Origin: Austropuccinia psidii
Taxonomy: Eukaryota; Basidiomycota; Pucciniomycetes; Pucciniales; Sphaerophragmiaceae
Assembly (NCBI GenBank): GCA_023105745.1
Contig: JALGQZ010000007.1
Location: 55,471,569 to 55,535,568, forward strand
Direction: 5' to 3'
Length of the DNA stretch: 64,000 bases
Each line of letters begins with the position of its first letter. Within the stretch, counting starts at the first letter, position 1. The notes below the pieces were generated by a model. The model worked only from the letters and a program-made list of their open reading frames with translations. It was not told the origin of the DNA and did no database searches. Shown one piece after another: positions 24,111 to 36,900 of this stretch. A program made the translations under genes and the position numbers.

Positions 24111-24273
24111 TAAATTTGTTTCACTAGATTCCCTTTTTTATGAAGAGTGGTGTGATATATATATATATGCAAAAATCCAAAACATATGTAAAAAAATAGT
24201 TTTGAAATGAATTTTTTAGTCTCATCTTTTCAATGTAAAAGTATAAAATAATGAATAAAAATAGACAGATAAG

Positions 24274-24655
<382 letters not shown>

Positions 24656-25795
24656 TATAAAAAAATAAAAAAATATACATAATAGGCCATCATGGCCTTA
24701 AACTGAAACCTAACTCCTTAATATTTCTTTCTTTTATTTAATTTTAAATCAAGACATCAAAAAAAGAATAAATTAACACATGCAAAGACCAATGATACAT
24801 AACTTACCCAGTGTAGACTGAACCTTCAAAGAGACTCTTTGATTAATATCTATCTTTTTCTAATTTAATTCAAAACATCAAAAATGAATATATCAACACA
24901 TGAAAGGTCAAATGATACAATATAGGCCGATGATGTCCTTAAGCTTTAATTTCTCTTCTTTATATTTTTGATTTATTTAAGAGTCTTATATTGCAGACAT
25001 CAAGAGTTCCAACTAAATAAACAAATTGAAAATTCAAAGAAATTATTATAATATTAAAAAATAACAAAAACTGAAGTAAAAAATTACCTATATTCATAAA
25101 ATCTCAATATTCACTGGCTGTAAAAGGAAAAAAAGTCCTTTTTGTATATAGAAATATTGAAATGAAGGCCAAACAAAAAATCAAAGAACATATCACACAC
25201 ATAACACATATATATATTGAAATGAAACCTCAATAAAACCCAGCTCACATGGAGGGTTGACCATATTTTTTCTTGATATGTTTTCATTATACTATTTTAC
25301 CTTATTTTTATCATTATTTTTGAAAAAAAATAAAATAAAAAAGAAGACTAGCCACCCCCCCCTTTCTTTAAAGAGAAAAATAATGAAGATAATACAAGCT
25401 ATAATACAGAAAAAGAAAATATAATAAAAAGGATAAAATCATAATAGGAGATCTCCTTACTATAATACAGAAAAAATAAAAGCAAACATTTATAATACTA
25501 TAATACCTTTATATTCTAATAATAGAAGGTTCAAGTAAGATATAAAAATGATATTATAATAGTAAATAATTATGATAATGAGACAGAATACTAAAAGATA
25601 AAATTATAGAATGAGAGAAGTATTATGATATAAAAATATATTCAAAGAGACAACTGGAAATATTGATCTTGTATAAGTATAGCCTCAATACTATTTACTT
25701 TACACAGAAGTAAAAAATAGGTATAGACACATATTTGTTAAAAAAAAAAATCAAGAAGTTGAAAAAAAGAAGCTGGGCACTGGAGAAAAGGCCTG
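24656..25795. other. AT-rich intergenic DNA
   Basis: No gene found. A short phrase, GGCCATCATGGCCTTAAACTGAAACCTAACTCC, recurs in degenerate form near 24684 and 24921 and resembles the unit of the array at 26.9-27.9 kb. Confidence 0.4.
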
Positions 25796-26034
25796 CTTTT
25801 ATAGCTTTTATTAAACCTAAATTTAAGGAAAGTTAGAAATTCATGAAGCTCCAACTTGGCCAAAGAGAGAAGAGGAGATTCTTTGGAATGATTTTATTGA
25901 TTAGAGCTCAAATAATCCTTTACTGTGATTGGTCATAATTTTAATTCCACATACTGTGATGTGATTGGTCAGATTTTCAAATTCCTTATTTGTAATTGGT
26001 CACAGAATCTTTATCTTTCTTGAATTTTTATTGG
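25796..26034 (-). promoter_or_regulatory. candidate promoter: four CCAAT boxes and a TATA box
   Basis: On the minus strand, CCAAT boxes start from plus-strand ATTGG at 26030, 25995, 25964 and 25928 (spacing 35, 31 and 36 bp). The last three sit in TGACCAAT. They are followed by TATAAAAG (complement of 25796-25803) about 125 bp downstream. This looks like a polymerase II promoter reading toward lower coordinates, perhaps the U3 part of a degraded LTR. No intact gene lies downstream. Confidence 0.45.
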
Positions 26035-26151
26035 CTGTATTCAGAGTGAGCTTAGAATACTTCAGAAGTTTCTTGGAATTTTTTAAAATATTTGAGAAGA
26101 TTTTGGAAGATTCAGGAATATTTGTACAAGCCAAATATAAAATAAGAACAC

Positions 26152-26852
26152 TGTCACAGGGGCTCTTCTAAGTGAAGAGGGCCTGGGACTCACTTGCAGG
26201 GGGCTCAGAATGGAGGAGAGGAAAAACCTATGTAGTGTAAATTAAATAATATTTCTAATAAGAAATGAATAAAAAGAGAATCAACAATAATAACCAGTAA
26301 ATAATAAAGGATCCAACCACAAAAAAGCCCAAGTCCATTTTCTCAACCTTTCAGAAGGAAGGAGTGGGTTTAATAAGGATATGGCCACCACAACTCTACT
26401 GAACAGGTCAGTAGGGATGAAAGGACTCACTTAATACTTATAAATAGAGTATTTATTAAATAATAAATTCAATATATTAATTAACTGGGGAAAAGACCCC
26501 AGAGGGAGGAAGAGGGGCTGGTATATGTGAGAATCCACTATCCCAGGTCCAAAGAGGGAGAACTTGTGAAAGAGGAATTGATTTGAACTGCACAGGTCCA
26601 GTATGAATTTACAGGGTCTGTACAGGATTTTTGGTGAGAGTTAGTGACCATAAAGCTTCATATTGATTAATTCAAGACTGTATTTAGTGAACAAAGCCTG
26701 TATTAATAATACAGTTCTGTATTGGAGATTTTAGACCATATTTATTTCTTCAAGGAACTTTATGAAGCTGAATGCTTATTGGCACTTCTTGTTGGCTGTT
26801 CTGGTTAGTATGAGTAAATATGTGACTGAATACCTTTTACTCCTGTGAGACA
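26152..26852 (-). repeat. El-5: solo LTR-like repeat
   Basis: Aligns with 43931-44651 (CACAGGGGCTCTTCTAA, then a GGATATGGCCACCA...CTCTACTGAACAGGT block, then GGGGCTGGTATATGTGA). Its ends are TGTCAC and GAGACA, close to the TGTCACAG/CTGTGACA inverted ends of the other copy. Length is 701 bp. Orientation is taken from the other copy, which lies upstream of a minus-strand gag. No internal region is found beside this copy. Confidence 0.6.
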
Positions 26853-26939
26853 CACGCTCAACTTAAACAAGCAAGAAGGTGTTTGTAAATAATATGAAAT
26901 TATTGTTTCTTTGCTTACTTTAAATCTTTTTACTGATCC

Positions 26940-27900
26940 CAGTTCTGATTTATATTCATAAGGTCCTCAGTAAGACCTTAAAATGCTTTTTTTAAGACTT
27001 ATTACCAGTTTATTACTAATTTCTATTATTATTGAGACTCATAAGGTCCTCATAGAGACTATAAAGGGCCTTTTCTTGTTTCCTTATATATATTTTTATG
27101 ACAATATATATGCAAATTTAGATATATATAGTCATCTATGACATAAAACTAGAAATTCTCTTTTTTAATGCATTATTATTCAAATATTCTTATTACTATA
27201 TTATACTAAATAAAATTATTATATGTTAAAACTAATTAGATAATCATTTTTTCATTATATTTATGCTCTTTATCAAATAGGTGTTATACTAAAATTATGA
27301 AATTCAAAAGAAATTGGTCCCCCATGACCTAAAACTGGAGAATTATTCCTCTACTTATTCTTCATTTTGATTAATAGTTAATTCATTTTAACAATAATAA
27401 ATTTGTTTATGAAGATATTAATCCTTAAATATGCTATGAAGCTTACTATAAGATTGATTAGCAGACATATAGGATGTTTTTCTCTTCAAGGTCCACCATG
27501 ACCCTAAACTGAAACTTCTATTACTTTAAATAGATTTATATAGTACAAAAAAATTTAATAACTTAACCATAGATATGATGGATCAGCTATAAAATATAAA
27601 TTAATTTTTCATTTATTCTGATACATCCCAAAGGATAGTATTTTAATGAAATTAGAATCTTAAAACAAATAGGTCCACCATAACCTTAAACTTTAATTTC
27701 CATTTCAAATACATTTAGCATTGAAGTTATAAAAGAAATTGAGTCTAATTACTCAATTAATGATTTGTGTCTTATTATTACATGATTCAACAAATGATAT
27801 TTTACTAATATTAAAGCCTTAACATTTGAAGTCCTCTATGAGTTTAATCTAAAATTATAATAATCAATAATTTATCCAAGTGATTTTAATTTCAAATCAT
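26940..27900. repeat. degenerate tandem array, about 90/180-bp period
   Basis: A phrase close to GGTCCACCATGACCTTAAACT recurs near 26962, 27050, 27131, 27316, 27490, 27672 and 27831. Spacings are about 81-88 or 159-185 bp. The DNA between is AT-rich and poorly conserved. No coding sense seen. Confidence 0.55.
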
Positions 27901-29454
27901 TAATTTATTTCTTTGAGTTATTGCATTCAGAACCAATAATTATATATTTAAAAAAGTATAGAAATGAATATGGCATAAATATATATAATTAAAACTATGG
28001 AAGATTCCATAAAAGAAATCTTATTAAAAAAATATATAAAACAATTCATATAAATAGACAACCTTAAAAAATTATAATATTAATAAATGAAAAATCACCC
28101 AAAACCTAAAAATTCATCGGATACAAATTCAAAGAAATAGAAAATGGAGAGGCGGCTCTAACCCCTAGGAATCAAACCTAATTACAAATTCAAAGAAAAT
28201 GTTTTTATTAAAACATAAATAAAAAAAGAAATTATTATAAGATCAGAAGAATACTTATTAAGACATCTCAAATAATTACAAAATTCAATCTCAATTGGTA
28301 AAATCTAAAATAATACAAATTTGAAGGGAAAGGCTTATTATACCTTCAAATTCATTTTTCTCAATACCCAAGAAAAATGGTAAATAATAATAATAATGAT
28401 AAATAGCCCCTGAACCATTATTTCTAGCAATTAGTACTAAGGGGGGCCCTAAACATGACCCTAAATTACATACTTTGTTCATAATTGAAAAAGGACTGTC
28501 CTTGTATTAAATTAAAAGACAGGATTCACTAACCTTAAAGCAACAATCAAAGGGAAATAAGCATAAAGTAGGAGATTTTCTTTAAGATTATTTTTGAATA
28601 TTAAAGCAAAAATGAATTTAAAATACTAATTTGAAAATGAACAAGCTCTCAAAATATTGAATGATCAAAGGAATTCCAAGACCATAATAATGAAGGTTTT
28701 GGAATTCAGAGAAATATTCATCCGGCTCAAATGAGCCTCCTTACTATAAATAATTGAAGTTGACCAGCTATTGAACAAACTTCAAAATTTTGGAAATTTT
28801 AGAAAGGTAGAATAATGAGATAATGATCAAATGAAAAAAACATGTCAAAATGTACTTTAATCTGCAATTTGGGGGTAGTATTGAATGGAGAGGGGGATGT
28901 GGTATTCCATACCTTTTTGGACCAGCTTCACACACATTGAGGGTGAAAAATTTCAAATTTCAATATTTAAATTGTTGATTTTGAACCTCCCATCCCCAAA
29001 GAAACTTTTACAATCATGTAAGTCAAATAATGACATGGATAGTTTTGAATAAATAAATATTTTAATATTCAGTTTAGAAATATCCTAAATATTTTCATAA
29101 TTTAGTGAATAAAGAATTGATTGAATTGTATGAAGTTATAAAAAAACTTACATATAAGCTTTCTAAAAACAAAGAATTTAGTTTAATACAGACATAAAAC
29201 ACAAATTTAAATATACAACATAGGAATTTGTCAGTATATCCACCCTAAACCCACCAATAATATTAGATTACTAAGCATTACAGTCACTAAAATAAATTTT
29301 ATTTAATAAGATGAGCTAATGAAAAAAGTTTTAATTTGCATCCATGGTATAAAAATATTGAATTAAATCAAACTTTAATTAACTTCATGCATAAGAATTT
29401 TTATAGAGGCCTCAAATGATTCCAATAATTCCCAATCATAATACAAACAAATGA
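27901..29454. other. AT-rich intergenic DNA
   Basis: No supportable feature. The short ORFs at 28291-28482 and 28768-28956 have no recognisable domain and no homologue in the window. Confidence 0.4.
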
Positions 29455-29960
29455 TGCAGTCATTGTACTAAATCAACTCATATCCAAATGAAAAATAAAT
29501 AAATTTTTATAAGATTAAATAATAAAAAGAATAAGAAATGGTGAAATAATCAAGTAAAATGACACCATCCAACACAATACTCACCACAAAAACACCTCAG
29601 ATTACATAATCACTCAAGAGATGATGCAATTTCCCAAAAAAATGGTGCAAGATCTCTACCCAATGACACCATTCAAATATTTCTCACCAACTAAATTCTC
29701 TAAAGGTGTTGAATAATAATATGAAATCTCAATTAAAATATAAATAAAGTTTTAAAATATGGTGCAATATACCAAACATATTCTTCCATATCTTGATCCA
29801 ATGACACCATCTCAAAATTACTCACAAGCAAAATTATCTCAAGGCTGTGCATAAACATCAACAAAGTTCAGATCTATGTAATATTTCAAAAATATGTTGC
29901 AATATCTTGATCAAATAATATCATTTCAAAAACACTCACCAGCCAAAATATATCAAGTTA
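29455..29960. repeat. degenerate minisatellite with ATGACACCAT units
   Basis: ATGACACCAT or a near form occurs at about 29559, 29663, 29801 and 29915. Each is followed by a TCACCA phrase and, in the better copies, preceded by ATGGTGCAATAT. The spacing of about 100-140 bp suggests an old tandem array. Confidence 0.55.
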
Positions 29961-30118
29961 AAGATTTTTTAAGTCCCCTTTCTTTGAGTAATTCTATGAA
30001 GGGCCCAAAGAATATAAATAGAGGGCCTTTCTCACTAATTTTTCCCCATTATCATGGAAGTGTTTTTCCATTACATGGAAACCTAATCCTCAATCTAAAG
30101 AATCTATCAATCCCTATT

Positions 30119-30515
30119 CTAGTAGGATATCTAGAAAAATAAAATTATAAGCTCAATAAAAAATCTCAGAATCAAATATTAATAGTCTTAAATTATTGAT
30201 AAAAAAATCATTCAAAGTATTAATTAAAGAGTTTAATATTGAATAAATAATATTATTATTATTAATATTAGTATTTTTTTAAAATTATTGATAAAAAGGA
30301 TTATTCACAGTATTCATTAAAGGTTTTGATATTGAATAAATTTTATTATAAAATTAAATATTAGTGTTCTAGTAAGATAACTAGAAAAATAAATTTATAA
30401 TCTCAGTAGTAAATTTAATAAGATAATATTATTAGTCTTAAATTATTAATAAAAAAAACCAAAGTATTCACATTATTAATTAAAAATTTTAATACTGAAT
30501 CAATAATATTATCAT
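30119..30515. repeat. direct repeat, about 248-bp period
   Basis: 30119-30260 (CTAGTAGGATATCTAGAAAAAT...CTTAAATTATTGATAAAAA) is repeated with changes at 30368-30510. A partial third copy of the second half lies at about 30281-30350. Entirely AT-rich; no coding potential. Confidence 0.65.
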
Positions 30516-30999
30516 AAAAAATATTATTGATATTTTTAAAAGAATTTATTATTATTATTATTGATGATTATCTTATCTTTAAAGCTATCAAAACCTTAAT
30601 CTATTAAAATATAAATATCATTATCTATATTTTTTCATAAGAAAATTTCTAAAAATAAATTATTAAATAAATAAAAAAATATTATCCTTATATTAATGGA
30701 AAGAAAAGGGAAAATAAAATCATTATAGTATTATCCTCATTAAAATTTATATTTCATATTATTAAATAACTTTTTAATCTATATTATTATCTACAAAAAA
30801 AAAAATCATTAAATAAATTATAAAATTTTTTAAAATATTATTATTATTATTTATTAATATTTAAATTTAAATTTAAATCTTAAATAATATAAATTAGAAT
30901 ATAATTTTATTAATTATTTTTTTTTTATTTATATATTAATTAATAAAAAAAAAAAATTATTTCTTAAATTATTTGAAAATTCTAAAAGAAATTTTTTTG

Positions 31000-31955
31000 A
31001 AATTCTTCTTTAATTTTAAAGCCAAAAATTTTAAATATTGTTTTTTTTTTTTTTTATATCCATTAAATGATTTTTTAGTATATTCAGAAGGGGAATCTAA
31101 TACAACTTAACACCCTTGTTTACAGTATAATTTGGAAATTCAAAACTTTTTACCTTTGATTTCCCACTCAAGGACTTCCTAATACAATACCACACTAAAA
31201 TTGGTTTCAAAACACATGTGTTTCATCATTTTATTAACCTGTTCATCAATATTTTTTCTCAAATACCCCATACAAGGAATCCTTGGACTTTTTCACAAAG
31301 TTGAAGTTGAAAGCCTTGCTTTCCCTTGCCTTTTTTATTTGGAATGATTTTTCAAATCAATTTCCAAGTTATCTTTTCCATCCAATTAAACAAAACAAGG
31401 TGCCTCACTACCTTTCAATTTGTCACTTTTAATTTCCTCCTTGTTTGTTACTTTATCTAAGTTCTTGAATGACCTACTATTAATCAATTTAATATTTTTT
31501 CTAAACTTTCCAAATAAATACTCAAAATCTTTTTTATTCTAAATCAAAAAATTTCTTAATAACCTTAATCAAATTTTTATATATATATATTTTTTTCTTT
31601 ACTCAAAAATAGTTTTAACCAAGTTTTTTTTTTTTAATTAAAGATCCTCACATGAATAAAAATTAAAATATTATAACTTTTTCTTAATTTTTTTATTTTA
31701 ATTTTTCTTCTCATTTTTTTTTTTTTTTTTTTCAATAATTTCTATACAATTAAATTAACCTATAAAAAAAAAAAAAAAAAAAAAAATTTTTTTTAATAAT
31801 AATAATTTTTTTTTTTTTTTTTTTTTTACTTTTTACTTTTTTTTAATTTGAAAAAAAAAAATAAATAAAAAATAAAAATAAATAAAAAAAAAAAGTTTTT
31901 TATTTTTTATTTTTTTTTTTTTCATATATCATATTTAATTAAAATAAATTTTATT

Positions 31956-31990
<35 letters not shown>

Positions 31991-32110
31991 AAAAAAATGA
32001 AAAATGAAAAATTTAATTTTATCTTAAAAAAAAAAAAAAAAAAATAATATTAATAATTATTTAAATTTTTTTTTTTTTTGTTTTTTTTTAAAAACTTTAT
32101 TTTATTTTTT

Positions 32111-32145
<35 letters not shown>

Positions 32146-33170
32146 TTTTTTTTTTTTTTAAATTTTTATAAAAATTAAATAAATTCTTTTTTTTTAAAAA
32201 AATATTTAATTTATTAATTCATTTTTTTTTTTAATTTTTTAAATAACTTTAAGAATGAAAGAATACTTTTTCAAAAAAAAAAAAAAAAAAAAAAACACTT
32301 TTTAAAATTATTTAGGGATTTATTATGATTTAAAAGTTAATATATTTAATTAAAAGACAATTATAAATAGAGATTTCAAGATGGTTAAAAATATATGAGG
32401 TTTAGAGATTATGTTAATTTCAAATTAAAGTGGTGTGTTTCTTTCATTGAGATAATTAGATGCTTGAGTATAAAGATTTGGCTGTTGATAGTGATGCCTG
32501 TTTTTATAAATATACTCTTGTGGATTCTTTGATAACCCAGTATTCTTGGTAGTTAAGTATACCATCAGGTGTATTGGGAATCTTCAAAGGTTTTTGTATG
32601 GGATGGACGTTACAACAGAGGTTGGCAATCATTCAAGAATTGGGGTTGTATTTAGGTCATATTTTAGAAGTATCTTTGACAGGGGGATTTGTGGGGGTTG
32701 GAAAAAAATTGAACCAATTGATTGGAGCTCAAGGATAGGATGAAACTGGTCTGAGCAAGCCATGAGTAGCTCAGGAGATGGTACATGATAGTTAAAATAT
32801 TTGATTGAGCTCAAGGGCATGAGCCAAATTTTAGACAAGCATAAGCAGCATAAAAGTCAGGCCTTCATAAAATTATCTTTTTTATTATTTTCTATTTTTT
32901 TTTTCTCATTTTAATCAACAAATCATTATTTTTTTTAAAAAAAAAAATCATTTCATACCTAATTTTTGTTTGTTTCTTTTCAAAAAAAAAGCAAAAAAAA
33001 ATATTAAATATTAAATTTTTATTTTAATTTGATTTTTTTTAAAATTTGAATGTATTTAATATGTATTAAAAAAAAGAAAAAAATGTGATTTGATACTCTT
33101 TTTTTTGTTTTAACAAAAAAAAAGTTTAATTCCAAATTTTAAAAAAAAACAAAAAACCAACAATTTGAGG
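31000..33170. repeat. A/T homopolymer zone, left of the gene island
   Basis: Dense runs of A and T, many of 12-30 or more bases, especially at 31700-32300 and 32880-33160. Between 32330 and 32870 is ordinary sequence with no supportable gene. The zone ends where CpG-containing sequence of the gene island begins. Confidence 0.85.
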
Positions 33171-33984
33171 CTAAAGTTAATAAAAATGATTAGTCCTTTA
33201 CATGAGTTAAGAGGGATATTGAAATTTTATTTTTCACTTGCAGTATTTTGTTTGATTGGAGAGTGAGTTGAAGCAAAGGTCTCTTTGGTCCCCCCCTGGC
33301 TTTTGAGTCTCGCAGATATTTCAAAAGGCTTACTAATTCCTGCACGCATGTGTCTGCTGACTGTGGTGGACGGGACAACTATTTCCAGAAATTGATTTTT
33401 ATTATTAATTTCTTTTTAAATTCAAAGTGAAAAAGACTACTTTGTACTTTTTTGGAATAAATGAAATTTAGGATGAAAAATTGCCTAGAGAAGCTAGATT
33501 TGACGATTGTTTTAACGCAACATGATAGGTTAATTTCGCATTCTAGCCTATTTGCAGCCTTTGCAAAAAAATAAATAAATAGAAAAGGAGCAGAGCTATT
33601 TCTATGGAAATATATGTACAGATTTAAGTGAGAAAATCAAACTCATTGTACTCGATGCAAAAGTTTAAACCGGATTTTTTGCAAAATACTACAAAGCCAA
33701 ACTTATAAAGTAGCCTTATATATGTATCTTTGCACTAATTCAGACAAACCAGGCTTCTTTTATTTTGCCTTTTGTATTAATCAAAAAAAAAAAAAACGAG
33801 GTGATTGTTAAAATTAAATAAAGTTTTTCCTTCCAACAAAAAGCTTTCTTATTAAACCTTAATCTACGGACTTGATAAAAAATAACATTTTAAAAATTAA
33901 AAATCAAAAATTGTGACCTTTTACAGCTGAAACAAACAAATGGGTAACATTGCCGATACCGATTTAGAAAAATAAACTTGCATG
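33171..33984. other. 3' flank of the transcription factor gene
   Basis: CpG-containing, non-repetitive sequence downstream of the stop at 33985. A 62-codon minus-strand ORF (33190-33378) shows no known domain. It may include the 3' UTR, but no poly(A) signal can be assigned with confidence. Confidence 0.4.
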
Positions 33985-36900
33985 CTATCTCAACTCGACT
34001 AATGCGATAGCCAGAGGAGATTTACTTTTTATATCGTCTTGATTCGGTAATAATCTGGTTGGATCTTGTAATAACTCTTTTATTAATCCAATCATTCGTC
34101 CTAAACAAAGTAAAGTGCCAAGAAATTTAGAGAAAAAAATTAAAAATAAATCAATGTTGAATTTCGGGATGAAATATTCAAAAGATGTTAAAAGATAAAA
34201 ATATAAATTAATTGTAAATCATTATTAGGTTTGACAATAATTTGGTTTCAAGCTAAGAATACTATCTAGGTGTCATGAAAGTTGTAGGGAATTTGAGTTA
34301 ATTGCCAAAGTAAAAAATAAATTTACCTGCCATAGGTAATTGATGCGATCTTTCCAGTCGAATCAAAATATTCTTAATTTCAAATCTGAGGTCCCCGGCT
34401 TCCTTAATTTGGCCCAACTTTTCATAAAAAGCAATTAATCTGCATTGCGTTCTTAATGTCTAAATAACAGAAAGAAAATAAACAAAATCCACATTAAAAT
34501 CACATTCAAAATGATTTGATTTAGTATTTTGAGAAAAACGATTTGAAACATTGCTTGAAATCACTTACAACACTCAAAGCAAAATGCAAAGGGGCGCTAC
34601 CGCATAACAAATGACCAGTATCCACCTCACCCCTATCAATCTCACGAAACCAATTGATCAAGACTCTTGCAGATCCAGCACAGAGCTTTAGGTGTCTATC
34701 TTCTAAATCTACCACTTTGACTTGATCTTCATGTAATTGAATCAAACTAGCATGAATTAATGTGTGGGCGGTTGTTACTGATCCAACATTAAGCAACCCC
34801 ATGCCAGAATAAATTTGGTCTTAGTGAGCTAAAAAAAGAGATTAAGAATTAAGAGGCTTACGACATATATTTAATGAACTATACCGATTTGACCCAAGGG
34901 GGTTCCTCAACGAAGGTGGAATCGAACAAAGAAAGTTTTTTATTAAAGATGATACAGCGTCAAGTTCTCGGCTAAAGCAATATTACGTCAGCAGGGAAAC
35001 TTGGCTTGGACTTGACAAAGAGCATCAGGAATAAGTCATTGGAATTGGTTGACTTATTCCAGTACTTTGACATTCTTAATAAAGATGAAAGACCTAAACC
35101 ACTCAACTTGATTTCTTCAAGACTTTTAGCGGGGTGAGATTGCCTGTATAAAGTCGTAGTAACTTTTCCTGACAAGATTGCGGCTAAGAAAAAAAAAAAG
35201 GTACATTACAATAAAACCAGACAAAAAAAGAAAGAACAAAAGGTTAAGCTAGTTTACTCAGGAAGGAAGGATACAAAAAAAAACCAACCTTTAATCAATA
35301 ACTGTAAGGGGCCCTTAGTAGCATCTTGTTCATGCTTAATAAAAAACAATGGAGAAGCTGGGAAATGGTAATCAAACTCGGGTATTATCCGATCTTCGGA
35401 ATAAAAGATTGGTATCAGACTGTCATTTTCGTCTATTGTGGGGGCAAACCCTCCGGATGCTGCGCTCATCCGATCACAGCAAAATGCATACCACCAGAGC
35501 AACGACCTGAAAGACTCATTTTGAAACCAAAGGTCGATAAAACCATGGTTAATTGAATCAAGAGACCAAATGGTCTTTCGATTACACAAGAGATTGAAGA
35601 CTAACCGGTTATTTTTCTCGTAATTATCTAGAGGTCTATCTAAGCCATTTAGTTCATCGGGCCAAAGTGAAATTTTAACCTGTAAACCAACACCAGTTTT
35701 GATTGGATCTATAAGTTCATCGACATTGAGACCCAGCAAAGTACAGATTCTACTACAAAATCCTAAGCTTTTCCACATCATCATAGGTTTTCCGACGATA
35801 ATATAAAATTGGCTACAAACAACGGAAGCCAAACTCAATTCTAGAAGCCGATGTGATTCGCGGACAGTTTGAAGGCGTTGGCTCAATAAACGTTCAGCCC
35901 AATGGATATGATAAAACTGAGGGTCAGGAGCGTTAGACCAATAAATTGGATGCAATAGTGACTTTGAAATGTATTGAGCTCCCATGGCACAGATAGCATG
36001 AATTAGGGCTGGTTCAGGAAAGTGATGATCAGCAAGACCAAAGTCTAGACGAGCTTGGAATTTGGCAGGATCAACGAGCATAAAAGGGACGAATGGACGA
36101 TTAAAGAACGCTTTGACCAAAAGTTTGAGGACCTTGAGAGATGGAAGATGGGGAGACCAATTAGAGCCTGACAAAGAATGAGTATCAGATGCCGATAACC
36201 GAGGGGGTGAAGGTAGAGAGATTTCAGATGAGGTAGCTGAAAAAGTAGGAGATGAAACTGTGGAAACTTGAGGCTGATGATTAGATTCAGTTAAAGTAAG
36301 ATGACCATCATGTTGTCGGATGAGAAGTTTATTAGTTAAAGGTTGACGGTGTTCATGATTGAGAATCATTAAAGAATGATTTGATTCATCAAGGGGGTTC
36401 CATAAGTTTTGGGTTAAAGAAGGTTCTTGACGAAAAAATTTGATTTGATCTTTATCTGGGGTGATTGACATAGAATGATCTGATATAGCTTGAAGAGAAG
36501 TCTGTGGATCTGATTCGAATTTTGAGAATAAATGAGCTTGATCATCGTAGTTAATGATGGTACTCATATGTTGTTGCAATTCACGTTCTTCCTTAATAGC
36601 TACTGACATTCTTAGTTCACTCAACCTGCGTTCTAAACCTTCAAGTTTCTTTTCCAATTCCATGACTCTTTTTCTGTCACGTTGAGCAGGTGAGACTACA
36701 GATTCTAACCATTTTGGTGGTTGATCGTATCGACATTGAGACTGTTGTGCAGGTCCAAGCCTTTTACATGAGGAGCAAACTGGTTTGATGGCGTCACATT
36801 TTGTCTTTTTAGATTTGAAGTAATTTTAAATTTATTGAAGATTGTTAATAGTTTGATTTGTGATATGAAAATTGAGATTTTTTGAAAATGATCACAATGG

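Noticed and set aside
32546..32838. Short ORFs on both strands in the non-homopolymer part of the left A/T zone
   Set aside because: No domain, no homologue in the window and no promoter or intron signals.
34972..35108. Reading exon 3 of the transcription factor straight through (67-codon ORF at 34972-35175)
   Set aside because: It ends in a stop and loses the conserved helix that continues in another frame; splicing explains the data better.
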